From positions 1,398,001 to 1,462,000 of the forward strand of contig NZ_FNSI01000001.1 in the NCBI RefSeq assembly GCF_900104955.1: DNA of 64,000 nucleotides, read 5' to 3'. A model generated the notes under the pieces. It saw only the letters and a list, made by a program, of their open reading frames with translations, had not been told where the DNA came from and searched no databases. Made by a program: the position numbers and the translations under genes. Of the stretch, positions 42,058-51,588 are shown in pieces; position 1 is the stretch's first letter, and every line of letters begins with the position of its first letter. This DNA is from Beijerinckia sp. 28-YEA-48 (GTDB lineage: Bacteria; Pseudomonadota; Alphaproteobacteria; Rhizobiales; Beijerinckiaceae).

Positions 42058-42923
42058 TGGCATCCGCATCGAGCCAGGACGCTGCCGCCGTCTTTGATCC
42101 GCTCCGGCCGGTGCTTATTCGCACGGCCTATCGGATGCTCGGCTCGGTCGCGGATGCGGAGGACGTGCTTCAAGACGCCTTCCTGCGCTGGCTCGATGTC
42201 GACCGGGACGCGGTGCGCGAACCGGGCGCGTTTCTGCGCCGCGTCGTTACGCGCTTGTGCCTGGACCGGCTCAAATCAGTTCGACGCGAGCGCGAAACCT
42301 ACATCGGCACTTGGCTACCCGAGCCGGTCGTGGAAACGGGGGACGATGGATCGGACGACGTTACATTGCCGCTGCTGATGGCATTGGAACGTCTGTCGCC
42401 GTTGGAGCGCGCCGCCTTCCTACTGCATGACGTGTTCGGCCTCGACTTTGAAGAGGTCGCGGCAACGATTGGGCGGGAGGCCGCGGCGTGTCGCCAGCTC
42501 GCAAGCCGCGCCCGTAGCCATGTTCGTACAGACCGCCCACGCTATCCTGTGCCGACGGAGCGTGGTTTCGAGATCGCTGAAGCCTTCTTCGCTGCCTCCC
42601 GAAACGGCGACATGGAACGCCTGCGCACGCTGCTTATGGCGGACGTCACCCTCTATGCCGATGGTGGCGGCAAGGCGCCGGCGCGGATGACGCCAGTTGC
42701 CGGGATCGATGGCGTTATGCGGCTGTTCGCGGCTGTCTTTGCCGTGAGCAGCTCTCGCCTCATCCGCTATTGTTTTATCAATGGCCTGCCGGGGTTTATC
42801 ACCATCGAACCGGGCGACATTCTCCAGACGACCGCCCTGGAGATCGAGCATGACCGGGTCGTCGCGATCTATGCTGTGCGCAATCCCGATAAACTGAGGC
42901 ACGTGGCGAGCGCCCTGCACTGA
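42057..42923 (+). CDS. ECF41-group RNA polymerase sigma factor with SnoaL-like C-terminal domain
   Basis: Sigma factor of 288 residues. Region 2 (LIRTAYRMLGSVADAEDVLQDAFLRWL) lies near residues 20-50 and region 4 near 105-155. The three ECF41 signatures are all present: WLPEP near 86, DGGGK near 204 and NPDKL near 278. The C-terminal domain replaces an anti-sigma factor and controls activity in this group. It is co-translated with the upstream oxidoreductase, and a matching promoter lies at 40721. The inducing signal for the group is not established. Divergent genes around it belong to other units. Confidence 0.93.
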   Translation: MASASSQDAAAVFDPLRPVLIRTAYRMLGSVADAEDVLQDAFLRWLDVDRDAVREPGAFLRRVVTRLCLDRLKSVRRERETYIGTWLPEPVVETGDDGSDDVTLPLLMALERLSPLERAAFLLHDVFGLDFEEVAATIGREAAACRQLASRARSHVRTDRPRYPVPTERGFEIAEAFFAASRNGDMERLRTLLMADVTLYADGGGKAPARMTPVAGIDGVMRLFAAVFAVSSSRLIRYCFINGLPGFITIEPGDILQTTALEIEHDRVVAIYAVRNPDKLRHVASALH

Positions 42924-42954
42924 CAGCTTGCTGCATAGCGAGCGACTTCGGATC

Positions 42955-43887
<933 letters not shown>

Positions 43888-43982
43888 CTAATGGCAAGTG
43901 CCTCCGTCTCCTACATTCATGACGGACAGCAGCCCTGCCCGGCTGCTCCGAAGTTTGTTTGGGAATTTGAAGGAGACCGACG

Positions 43983-44381
43983 ATGGACATCAAAAGAAGT
44001 GGATCGCAGCCATCGGCCAAGGGACCGGCCGACTATTTCACCGGCACGGTGCGCATCGACGCTCCGTTCCAGGGCACTGCGCCGGCGCGGGTCGGCGGCG
44101 CGCTCGTCACCTTTGAGCCCGGCGCGCGCACCGCTTGGCATACCCACCCCTTGGGTCAGACGCTGATCGTCACCGCTGGTTACGGCCGGGTGCAGCGCGC
44201 AGGCGGCCCGATCGAGGAGATTCGTCAAGGCGACATCGTCTGGTTCGAGGCCGGCGAGAAACATTGGCACGGCGCGTCGCCGCAGACGGCCATGAGCCAT
44301 ATCGCCATCGCCGAGGCGCTCGACGGCAAAGTCGTCGATTGGATGGAACAGGTCAGCGACGCGCAATATCAAGCAGGTTGA
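43983..44381 (+). CDS. Cupin, hydroxynitrile-lyase-like (GtHNL type)
   Basis: Single-domain cupin of 132 residues with AAGGAGACC directly upstream. The metal set His53, His55, Gln59 and His94 (WHTHPLGQ and EKHWHG) matches the manganese cupins of the Granulicella hydroxynitrile lyase type, and Thr50 and His96, residues around that active site, are also present. Those enzymes cleave cyanohydrins in vitro; the natural role of bacterial relatives is uncertain. It is divergent from a LysR gene and 2 bases before a RibD-like reductase, with which it forms an operon. Annotation as cupin is firm; HNL activity is inference. Confidence 0.85.
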   Translation: MDIKRSGSQPSAKGPADYFTGTVRIDAPFQGTAPARVGGALVTFEPGARTAWHTHPLGQTLIVTAGYGRVQRAGGPIEEIRQGDIVWFEAGEKHWHGASPQTAMSHIAIAEALDGKVVDWMEQVSDAQYQAG

Positions 44382-44383
44382 AC

Positions 44384-45061
44384 ATGAAACCGCATGTCAT
44401 TTTGCATATGGGATCGAGCCTCGATGGCCGGATCGTTCCGACGCATTGGCCGCAGGATCTCACCGACCGATTGACCGAGGTTTACGAACGCGTTCACCAG
44501 GCGTTGGAAAGCGACGCCTGGATCGTTGGCCGTATTACCATGGCCAGCTTTCAGACAGGCAGTCCGAAACCAGCGATGGCGACCGAGGCTTTGCCGCGCA
44601 CCACATGGAAAGCGTCCGCCGCGGCGCAAGGGCCTTATGCGATCGCCATCGATCAGCATGGCAAACTGCATCTCAACAGAGGCCAGATCAGCGGCGATGC
44701 CATTATCGTCGTTTTGTCCGAGGCGGTATCCGATGACCATTTGGCCGAACTGCGCCGCGATGGCATCTCCTACATTTTCGCCGGACGAACCGAGATCGAT
44801 CTGGCGCGAGCGCTGACCATTCTTGCGACGGAGTTCGGCATTAAACGCCTGTTGCTGGAAGGCGGCGGCGCCATCAACGGCAGCTTTCTTTCAGCTGGGC
44901 TGATTGATGAAATCAGCCTGATTGTCGTGCCACTCGCAGACGGTTTGGCCGGCTTGCCGACAACATTTGATCGCACGTCCGGCAAGCCGCGCCTGTTGCA
45001 ATTTCAGTCTGTCGAGCAGCTCGAACATGATTTGGTGCATCTCAGATACACCGTTGTTTGA
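44384..45061 (+). CDS. RibD-C-terminal/dihydrofolate reductase-fold family protein
   Basis: Reductase of 225 residues starting at ATG 44384, two bases after the cupin stop; the earlier frame start runs inside the cupin. HVILHMGSSLDGRI at the start, DAWIVGRITM near 46 and LLLEGGGAINGSFLSAGLIDEISLIVVPL near 155-185 are marks of the RibD C-terminal domain. Such proteins reduce pyrimidine-like substrates with NADPH, but stand-alone copies outside riboflavin operons have no fixed role. It shares its transcript with the cupin under probable LysR control. Confidence 0.88.
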   Translation: MKPHVILHMGSSLDGRIVPTHWPQDLTDRLTEVYERVHQALESDAWIVGRITMASFQTGSPKPAMATEALPRTTWKASAAAQGPYAIAIDQHGKLHLNRGQISGDAIIVVLSEAVSDDHLAELRRDGISYIFAGRTEIDLARALTILATEFGIKRLLLEGGGAINGSFLSAGLIDEISLIVVPLADGLAGLPTTFDRTSGKPRLLQFQSVEQLEHDLVHLRYTVV

Positions 45062-45165
45062 GCGCCGAATGTGGCAAGGTTAACGGGCGTCATTTGCTTC
45101 AAGGAGAGGTCCGCGCTAATTCACCGAGTTGGAATTTGTGAGAAACAGAGGACGCCGGACAGGCT

Positions 45166-46365
45166 TTGCGAGTCCCGTCAAATCCACTTCTCCTCCTCGG
45201 CCCGACCATTATCCTGCTTTTCGCGGTCGCGTTTATCTTTGCCTGGACGCTCGATCGACCGCGCCGGCATTTGTTATTGTTCGGCATTGCCGGGTTTCTG
45301 TTTTGCATGGGTACCCTCTGCCAAATTCTAGCGGTGCCCGCGGCCCCTGGCCCAAACGCTGTCGTCTCCGCCTTCATCTATACGATCAGCGTTTTGACCT
45401 TCAATGAAGGGTTGCTGATCCGCTCCAGCAAGCACACGCCATGGCTGGCGCAGTGTGGCATCCTGTTCCTGATCGTCGCGGGCACGGCCTATTTCTTTTA
45501 CGTCGATCGCAACGTGTGGATCCGCGTCTACATTTTGAACTTCGGCTTTGGTTTGATCTGTCTGGTCACCGCGTGGCGCGTGCGCGCCTTGCGCTTGGGA
45601 CAGATGACGGAACGAATCTTGTTCTGGACGCTGCTGATCTTCTCCATTCAATTCATTCTGCGCACCCTGCTCACGCAACAATTCATTGTGCCCGACGCCA
45701 CTGCTTTTGGGCTGTCGCCGTTCTGGCTGGCGCTGCAATACTCGCTCGCGGTGCTCGGCGTCGCTCTGGCTCTGGCGCTTCTTGGGGTTGCCGTCGGCGA
45801 TGTGATCGAGGATCTGCGGCGCGAGCGCGCGATAGACTCTCTGACCGGCCTGCTCAATCGACGTGGCTTTCAAGAAGGCGCTGCGCCGTGCATGCATGAT
45901 CCGCGCAGCCTGCCCTTGAGTGTCGTCGTTGCCGACATCGATCATTTCAAACAGATCAATGACGCATTGGGTCATGCCGCCGGCGATGAAGTGCTTCGGA
46001 CACTCGGCAAGGTGATCCGCCAGGCGGCACGGCGCATCGATCTGTGCGGCAGGTTGGGCGGCGAAGAATTTGTCCTTCTGCTGCCCAACTGCGACGCAGA
46101 GGGCGCCGCCGCCTTCGCCGAACGATTGCGCGCGGCCATCAGCGCCACACGGTTCGCGGGACTCCCGGACACGTGGCGCGTGACAGCCAGTTTCGGTCTG
46201 GCGGAGAAGCGGCCCGACGAGAGCCTGTCGGATCTCCTTGTGCGGGCCGATGCGGCGCTCTACCGGGCCAAGCACGCCGGGCGTGATCGCGTCGAGCGCC
46301 ATACCGAAACGATGCTTGGCCAACCCCTTGGCCAAACCGACAGACTGTCGATCGATCCTGTTTAG
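45166..46365 (+). CDS. Membrane-bound diguanylate cyclase (GGDEF)
   Basis: Protein of 399 residues, with a TTG start at 45166 and no strong ribosome site, so the start is uncertain. About six membrane helices in the first 220 residues, then a GGDEF domain: DSLTGLLNRRGF, and the active site LGGEEFVLLLP near 300, with the inhibitory RRID motif five residues before it. It makes c-di-GMP and should be feedback-inhibited. The two-part layout is like the cyclase at 39468. It converges on the pyridoxal reductase gene; their 3' ends overlap by 4 bases. Confidence 0.9.
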   Translation: MRVPSNPLLLLGPTIILLFAVAFIFAWTLDRPRRHLLLFGIAGFLFCMGTLCQILAVPAAPGPNAVVSAFIYTISVLTFNEGLLIRSSKHTPWLAQCGILFLIVAGTAYFFYVDRNVWIRVYILNFGFGLICLVTAWRVRALRLGQMTERILFWTLLIFSIQFILRTLLTQQFIVPDATAFGLSPFWLALQYSLAVLGVALALALLGVAVGDVIEDLRRERAIDSLTGLLNRRGFQEGAAPCMHDPRSLPLSVVVADIDHFKQINDALGHAAGDEVLRTLGKVIRQAARRIDLCGRLGGEEFVLLLPNCDAEGAAAFAERLRAAISATRFAGLPDTWRVTASFGLAEKRPDESLSDLLVRADAALYRAKHAGRDRVERHTETMLGQPLGQTDRLSIDPV

Positions 46366-47222
46366 ATCTTTTCGAGCTCAGCGAGAACATCCTTCGTCAA
46401 GACCAGCTCGGCCGCCGCTAAGTTCTGCGTCAGATGGTTGACCGACGATGTCCCCGGGATCAGCAGGATGTTGGGCGCCCGGGCCAGCAGCCAAGCGAGC
46501 GCAACCTGCATCGGTGTCGCGCCGAGCTTCGCGGCCACGTTCGACAAGCTGTCCGACTGCAACGGCGTGAAGCCACCGAGCGGAAAGAAAGGAACGTAGG
46601 CGATGCCCAGCTTGCCGAGTTCGTCGATCAACGGGTCGTCGTGGCGATGCGCTAGATTATACTGGTTCTGCACGCAGACGACCTTGGCGATCTTGCGTGC
46701 CTCCGCCACTTGGGCGGATGTGGCGTTGCTGAGGCCCAGATGCTTGATGAGGCCCTGGCGCTGAAGTTCAGCCAGCGTGACGAACCGCTCTTCGATCGAG
46801 CCTTCGGCGGGACCGTGGCCATCGCCCCAGAGGCGCAGATTGACGACGTCGATCGCATCAATGCCGAGGTTGCGCAGGTTGTCATGGACCGCTTGGGTGA
46901 GTTCCGCCGGGCTTTGCGCCGGAAGCCACGACGCATCGGCGCCACGCTTGCCGCCGACCTTGGTCACGATCACCAGATTGTTGGGATAGGGATGCAAGGC
47001 TTCCCGGATCAACTGGTTGGTGATGTGAGGTCCGTAGAAGTCGCTGGTATCGATGTGGTCGACGCCGGCTTTCACGGCCTGGCGCAGCACCGCGAGCGCC
47101 CCGTCGCGATCCTTCGGCGGCCCAAACACGCCGGGGCCGGCAAGCTGCATGGCGCCATAGCCCATTCGCTTTACGCTCTGGCCGCCAAGGGAAAAAGTGC
47201 CTGCTTTGGTGAGGTCGGTCAT
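46362..47222 (-). CDS. pdxI: Aldo/keto reductase of the YdbC/PdxI (pyridoxal reductase) type
   Basis: NADPH-dependent aldo/keto reductase of 286 residues. ATG 47222 with GGAGA upstream is chosen; the longer frame runs into the divergent promoter. The opening GYGAMQLAGPGVFGPPKDRD, DTSDFYGPHITNQLIREAL near 55, VVNLRLWGDGHGPAEGSIE near 120 and the tail ILLIPGTSSVNHLTQNL are close to the E. coli YdbC sequence as I recall it, an enzyme that reduces pyridoxal to pyridoxine. The usual catalytic His is in the VVNLR context here, as in YdbC. It is divergent from a LysR gene at 47309, likely its regulator. Confidence 0.8.
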   Translation of the reverse strand: MTDLTKAGTFSLGGQSVKRMGYGAMQLAGPGVFGPPKDRDGALAVLRQAVKAGVDHIDTSDFYGPHITNQLIREALHPYPNNLVIVTKVGGKRGADASWLPAQSPAELTQAVHDNLRNLGIDAIDVVNLRLWGDGHGPAEGSIEERFVTLAELQRQGLIKHLGLSNATSAQVAEARKIAKVVCVQNQYNLAHRHDDPLIDELGKLGIAYVPFFPLGGFTPLQSDSLSNVAAKLGATPMQVALAWLLARAPNILLIPGTSSVNHLTQNLAAAELVLTKDVLAELEKI

Positions 47223-47233
47223 GTTTCTGTCTC

Positions 47234-47268
47234 CAACGCCTAACGACGTGGTTCGAAGATAGGCGTTG
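47234..47268. promoter_or_regulatory. Inverted repeat in the pdxI/lysR divergent region
   Basis: Perfect 9-base arms CAACGCCTA / TAGGCGTTG with a 17-base spacer, centred in the 86-base divergent region. Candidate LysR-type operator; seen directly, role inferred. Confidence 0.45.
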
Positions 47269-47308
47269 ACCGGCTGTGCGATAACCACCTTATATCGGCA
47301 CAGGCTGT

Positions 47309-48220
47309 ATGGAATTTCGAACAATGGCGGCTGACCTTCAGGATCTTTCGGCGTTTCTCGCCGTGGTGCAGGCGGGGGGCTTTCGCGAAGGCGCCCGTGC
47401 TAGCGGTGTGTCGGCCTCGAGCCTGAGCGAGGCGGTGCGGCGTCTTGAAACCCGATTGGGCGTCCGGCTGCTCAACCGCACGACCCGCAGCATTGCCCCG
47501 ACCGAAGCGGGACTGCGCCTGGCCGAACGGCTCACGCCGGCGCTGAACGAGGTGGAAGCGGCGCTCGACGTCGTCAACACATTCCGCGACCGGCCGACGG
47601 GAACGCTGAAGCTGAATGTGCCGACCGTTGCCGCCCGCCTTATTCTTCCCGCCATCGTCACACCATTCTTGAAGGCCTATCCCGACATCAAGCTGGAGGT
47701 GATCGTCGAGGACAGTTTTGTCGACGTGCTGGCCGCCGGTTGCGATGCGGGGATCCGCTACGACGAGCGGCTCGATCAAGACATGATTGCCGTGCCGATC
47801 GGGCCCCGCGTGCAACGGTTCGCGACCGCCGCCTCACCGGCTTATTTGGATGCAAGAGGCCGCCCCGAGCACCCGCGCGACTTGCTCGCTCATTCCTGTC
47901 TGCGTGGACAGTTCGCCAGTGGCACAATCCCCGCTTGGGAATTCGAGCGTGAGGGAGAAATCGTGCGTGTCGACCCCACCGGCCCGCTGCTGGTCCGCAT
48001 CGGCCTGGCGGCCGATCTGGCCCTTGAAGCGGGGGTGGATGGGCTTGGCATCATCTATTTCTTTGAAGACTGGTTGCGGCCCTATCTGGCGAGCGGCGCG
48101 CTCGAGCCGGTGCTGGAGCCCTGGTGGCAGACCTTTAGTGGCCCGTTTCTCTACTACCCCGGCCGACGCCACCTGCCCGCGCCGTTGCGTGCCTTTGTCG
48201 ATTTCATCAAGACGCAGTGA
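47309..48220 (+). CDS. LysR-family transcriptional regulator
   Basis: LTTR of 303 residues; ATG 47309 or ATG 47324 are possible starts. DNA-binding domain LQDLSAFLAVVQAGGFREGARASGVSASSLSEAVRRLETRLG, then the effector domain from about residue 90 with AYPDIKLEVIVEDSFVDVLAAGCDAGIRY. It is divergent from the pyridoxal reductase at 46362, with an inverted repeat in the shared region, and is related to the LTTR at 42955. It probably regulates the reductase. Confidence 0.92.
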   Translation: MEFRTMAADLQDLSAFLAVVQAGGFREGARASGVSASSLSEAVRRLETRLGVRLLNRTTRSIAPTEAGLRLAERLTPALNEVEAALDVVNTFRDRPTGTLKLNVPTVAARLILPAIVTPFLKAYPDIKLEVIVEDSFVDVLAAGCDAGIRYDERLDQDMIAVPIGPRVQRFATAASPAYLDARGRPEHPRDLLAHSCLRGQFASGTIPAWEFEREGEIVRVDPTGPLLVRIGLAADLALEAGVDGLGIIYFFEDWLRPYLASGALEPVLEPWWQTFSGPFLYYPGRRHLPAPLRAFVDFIKTQ

Positions 48221-48259
48221 TCAGAGTGTCACGTTCAAAGCCAACCCAGGGAGTGTGAC

Positions 48260-48589
48260 ATGGCGCAAGACGCGGGCCTGGCGGAACTGTTGCGAGAAGA
48301 TCTCGTGTCCGTGCGGGGCTTGACGGAAAAAGCCATGTTCGGCGGACGCGCCTGGTTGTTGAACGGCAACCTTTTATGCGGCGCTCGCGACGATGGCATG
48401 CTGGTCCGGCTCGGCAAAGGCAAGGATGACCGGGCGCGGGCGACGCCGGACATTGTTCCGATGATCTCCCGTGACAGAGTAATGTCGGGCTGGGTGCGCG
48501 CTGGCCCCACGGCCTTTGGCGACGACAAGCTGCGGCGCAGACTGCTCGACGCCGCCCTCGCCTTTGTCCGGTCGCTGCCGAAAAAATAA
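48260..48589 (+). CDS. TfoX/Sxy N-terminal domain protein
   Basis: Protein of 109 residues comprising only a TfoX N-terminal domain: AELLREDLVSVRGLTEKAMFGGRAWLLNGNLLCG near the start, then GMLVRLGKG and VMSGWVRAG. In gammaproteobacteria full-length TfoX/Sxy promotes competence genes with CRP; stand-alone N-domain proteins in alphaproteobacteria have no known role. It lies alone, converging on dmeF with a 2-base gap. The start ATG has a GGGAG ribosome site. Confidence 0.88.
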   Translation: MAQDAGLAELLREDLVSVRGLTEKAMFGGRAWLLNGNLLCGARDDGMLVRLGKGKDDRARATPDIVPMISRDRVMSGWVRAGPTAFGDDKLRRRLLDAALAFVRSLPKK

Positions 48590-48591
48590 TT

Positions 48592-49533
48592 TCACGCTGG
48601 CTCCACTTCGACCGTCACGTGCGAAAGCTCGTGGATGTGCGCCAGCAAAGCCTTGTAGTGCGATGGCTCTTTGGGGCTCGGCGACACAAGGGCGATGATC
48701 GCCGCATGATGGCCAGGGCCCAACTGCCACACATGCAGATCGGTGATCTTGTCGCCTTGCCCTTCGAGAGCTTCACGAATTTCGCCAGGAAGCTCTTCAT
48801 CGTCCGACACTTTGTCGAGTAGCACACTGCCCGCGTCGCGGATCAGTCCCAATGACCAGCGCGCGATGACCAGCGCACCCACCACGCCCATCATCGGGTC
48901 GGCCCATAGCCAGCCATTGAAGAGGCCGAACAGCAACGCGACGATGGCCAGAACCGAGGTGAGCGCGTCCGCCAGAACGTGCAAATAGGCGGCGCGTAGA
49001 TTGTTGTCGCGCGCCGGGCCATGGTTGTGATCTGCGTGATCGTGATCGTGCGCATGACCATGATGGTGGTGCGCATGATCGTCCTTCAGCAGCCAGGCGC
49101 TGATCAGATTGACGACAAGACCGACGACCGCGACGGCGATCGCCTGATCGAAACTGATCGCCACGGGATTGGCGAGACGCACGAGGCTTTCCCAGCCGAT
49201 CAGCAGGGCCACCAGGGCAAGCACCACCGCGCTGGCGAAGCCGGCCAGATCGCCGAGCTTGCCGGTGCCAAAGGTGAAACGCGGATCACGGGCGTGGCGC
49301 TGGGCGTAGAGATAGGCGAGCGCGGCGATCAGCATGGCGCCGGCGTGGGTCGACATGTGCCAGCCATCGGCCACCAGAGCCATCGATCCGTAGATGGTGC
49401 CGGCAACGATCTCGACCACCATCATGCTTGCGGTCAGCGCGATGACGAGCCAGACCCTGCGCTCGTTCCGCTTGTGATCGTCGCCGAGGAAAACGTGATC
49501 GTGGTTGGGAAGGAAAATTTCATTCGCGGCCAT
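48592..49533 (-). CDS. dmeF: CDF-family Ni(II)/Co(II) efflux transporter DmeF
   Basis: Inner-membrane cation diffusion facilitator of 313 residues with about six helices. The first helices carry MALVADGWHMSTHAGAM, the metal-binding HxxxD-type sites on helices 2 and 5 (the latter in YLHVLADALTSVLAIVALL), and the loop between helices 4 and 5 is very His-rich (DDHAHHHHGHAHDHDHADHNHG, read as repeated HxH). The C-terminal cytosolic domain has ITDLHVWQLGPGHHA. DmeF exports nickel and cobalt. It lies 26 bases after the dmeR-type repressor gene and is under its control. Confidence 0.93.
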   Translation of the reverse strand: MAANEIFLPNHDHVFLGDDHKRNERRVWLVIALTASMMVVEIVAGTIYGSMALVADGWHMSTHAGAMLIAALAYLYAQRHARDPRFTFGTGKLGDLAGFASAVVLALVALLIGWESLVRLANPVAISFDQAIAVAVVGLVVNLISAWLLKDDHAHHHHGHAHDHDHADHNHGPARDNNLRAAYLHVLADALTSVLAIVALLFGLFNGWLWADPMMGVVGALVIARWSLGLIRDAGSVLLDKVSDDEELPGEIREALEGQGDKITDLHVWQLGPGHHAAIIALVSPSPKEPSHYKALLAHIHELSHVTVEVEPA

Positions 49534-49559
49534 GGGATATTCCTTTCAGGCGCGCCGGC

Positions 49560-49832
49560 CTACTTCATGTAGGTCCGCAAGACTTCGATCAGTTCCTCGC
49601 CGCCCTGTTGGCGTTCGGTTTCCGTTGCCGCCGCAAGCACGTGCTCGCGCAGATGGTCTTCCATCAGTTCGGTGGTCAGCCCGCTCATGGCGCCGCGCAC
49701 CGAGGCGAGCTGGCGCAAGACTTCACCACAGGCCGTTTCGGCTTGCAGCGCCCGCTCGATCCCTTCGATCTGGCCGCGGATCCGGCGCACGCGGGCGATC
49801 AGTTTGTCTTTCTGGCGGACGGAATGGGACAT
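49560..49832 (-). CDS. dmeR: Metal-sensing repressor of the RcnR/DmeR type
   Basis: CsoR/RcnR-family four-helix DNA-binding repressor of 90 residues. His3, Cys35, His60 and His64 are all at the positions used by RcnR to bind Ni(II)/Co(II); the formaldehyde sensor FrmR lacks His3. It heads the dmeRF operon; an operator-like sequence with a G-tract is at 49850. On binding metal it should release and allow DmeF expression. Confidence 0.93.
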   Translation of the reverse strand: MSHSVRQKDKLIARVRRIRGQIEGIERALQAETACGEVLRQLASVRGAMSGLTTELMEDHLREHVLAAATETERQQGGEELIEVLRTYMK

Positions 49833-49849
49833 GAATTGTTGCTTCGCTA

Positions 49850-49873
49850 AATAATATAGGGGAGTATACTATT
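49850..49873. promoter_or_regulatory. DmeR operator
   Basis: Nine-base arms AATAATATA and TATACTATT (one mismatch) flank GGGGAG, 17 bases before the dmeR start. RcnR/DmeR operators consist of a G/C tract flanked by AT-rich inverted repeats, including the rhizobial type TATA-GGGG-TATA. Strong positional and structural match. Confidence 0.75.
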
Positions 49874-50029
49874 AGAGGTGTCGTGACGCAAGCCTCATTG
49901 TCGGCATTCAGATTCAGGGCCTTCATCAGAATGAGGAGTGGCGGCACACCAAGCCGCCACCCATGGCCTTCGGAAACACGGAGCAATTAGCTCGATTGTC
50001 TCCGCAAAACATAAGCTTACTACTCTGGC

Positions 50030-50467
50030 CTACGCGCCCTTGACGTCGATTTGCACGTCCACATTGCCGCGCGTCGCATGGGAATACGGGCAGATTTTCT
50101 CGTGCGCTTCGGTTGCCAGCGCGGCGAGCTCGGCTTGCGGCAAGGTCGGATCCTCGACATGCAGTTTGACCGCAATGCCGAAGCCGCCGCCATCGCGCGG
50201 CCCAATCGATACCTCCGCCGTGATTTTTGCTTTGGTCGCGTCCTTCTTGTGCTGTTTGGCGACGAAATCGAGGGCGCCGCCGAAACAGGCCGCATAGCCG
50301 GCGGCAAACAGGTGTTCTGGGGTGGTCGTGCCCGGCTTGCCCGGGCCGCCCATGGCTTTCGGAACGGATAAATCAGCGCTGACTGTGCCGTCGGATGCCG
50401 CTGTATGGCCGTTGCGCCCACCAGTCGCCGTGGCAACCGCCGTGAACAGAGGCTTGATCGTATCCAT
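50030..50467 (-). CDS. ohr: Organic hydroperoxide resistance protein Ohr (OsmC family)
   Basis: Thiol peroxidase of 145 residues that reduces fatty-acid and organic hydroperoxides. ATG 50467 with GAGGAG upstream. Catalytic Cys61 (YAACFGG) and resolving Cys126 (EKICPYSHATRGN) are present, with the Arg-containing loop further on, as in Ohr rather than OsmC. No OhrR-type MarR gene is adjacent; a small inverted repeat (CCTGAT-CTGC-ATCAGG at 50489-50504) lies upstream. Confidence 0.93.
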   Translation of the reverse strand: MDTIKPLFTAVATATGGRNGHTAASDGTVSADLSVPKAMGGPGKPGTTTPEHLFAAGYAACFGGALDFVAKQHKKDATKAKITAEVSIGPRDGGGFGIAVKLHVEDPTLPQAELAALATEAHEKICPYSHATRGNVDVQIDVKGA

Positions 50468-50610
50468 CGCATGCTCCTCAAAAATGGACCTGATCTGCAT
50501 CAGGCCGGACAAGAGTTCGATTGTGCGCCCTCCCTATAGTGGCGGCAATCCCATGGAGTTTCGATGACAGGCTCGAATGACAGGACGCCCGCCCTGCCCC
50601 CGCCTTTGCC

Positions 50611-51588
50611 TCAATCGGCGACGGCTTCAAGCTGCTCGGGAGCGGGCCGCGGCGCGCCCTGTGAAGAGGAAGCCGTCTGCTGGCCGCGGCTATATTGCCG
50701 TGGCGAACAGCCCATGACCTTTTTGAAGGCGGTGCTGAACGCGCTCTCGGACTCGTAGCCAAGCGACAGGGCGATGGTGGAAATAGGATCGCTGGAATGC
50801 GTCAGCCTGTCGCCACCCAGCAGCATGCGCCAACGCGTCAAATATTCCATCGGGGTTTTGCCAACGGTCTCCTTGAACTTCTCGGCGAAGACCGAGCGTG
50901 ACATGCCGGCGCGCTGCGCCAGCTCTTGCAAGGTCCAGCGATGCGCAGGATCAGCGTGCATGGCGGTGATCGCCGCACCCATGTGCTTGTCGGCCAAGGC
51001 AAAGAGCCAACCAACGCCGCCCTTCGCCTCCGCCAGATGCAACCGCAGGGCCTGAACCAAAATCATGTGGGCGAGATGCTGGATGATCAGAAAGCCGCCA
51101 GGTTGCTCCGCGCGCAATTCCTGCATCATGCGCTCGACCGACCAACGCAAGGCCACCTGCTCCGCTTCGCTGCGGATGTGCACAATCGGCGGCAGCATCT
51201 GCAACAAAAGGTCGGCATGATTGCCAGCGAGGGCGAAGCGGCTACTGACGAAAAAGAAGTCGCCGCCTCCGTTGTAACGGACGATGCCACCACCGCGCGC
51301 CGGTGAAAACACCTCTGCTGCTTGGACCGGCGTCAACGCCATGTCGGTGGCTATGCGAAACGGTCGACCGCTCGGCAGCAGGAAGCAGTCCCCCGTATCG
51401 AGGCGTAATGCGTCAGGCACCCCTTCGACCGACAGCCAGCACTGACCGGACACCACGGCACCGCATTTGATGCTTTTTTGCTGATCGGGAAACTGGATTG
51501 ACCATGGTCCACCAGCTTCGAAGCCAGCGGACATGTAATTGCGCGGCTTGAGCAGCGACAGCACGTCTGAAAGGGGATCCATGGGCAT
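50611..51588 (-). CDS. AraC-family regulator with cupin-type sensor domain
   Basis: Regulator of 325 residues. The N-terminal AraC-type cupin (cupin_6) has DTGDCFLLPSGRPFRI near residue 65 and RSEAEQVALRWSVERMMQEL near 140; the C-terminal double helix-turn-helix runs from about 205 to 300, with LAQRAGMSRSVFAEKFKETVGKTPMEYLTRWRM and LGYESESAFSTAFKKVMGCSPRQYS. It is divergent from the SDR gene at 51708, its probable target, a common arrangement in proteobacteria. Confidence 0.93.
   Translation of the reverse strand: MPMDPLSDVLSLLKPRNYMSAGFEAGGPWSIQFPDQQKSIKCGAVVSGQCWLSVEGVPDALRLDTGDCFLLPSGRPFRIATDMALTPVQAAEVFSPARGGGIVRYNGGGDFFFVSSRFALAGNHADLLLQMLPPIVHIRSEAEQVALRWSVERMMQELRAEQPGGFLIIQHLAHMILVQALRLHLAEAKGGVGWLFALADKHMGAAITAMHADPAHRWTLQELAQRAGMSRSVFAEKFKETVGKTPMEYLTRWRMLLGGDRLTHSSDPISTIALSLGYESESAFSTAFKKVMGCSPRQYSRGQQTASSSQGAPRPAPEQLEAVAD

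Noticed and set aside
50489..50504. CCTGAT-CTGC-ATCAGG as OhrR operator upstream of ohr
   Set aside because: Arms are only 6 bases, no ohrR gene is adjacent, and the sequence does not fit the usual OhrR site; kept only as a note.
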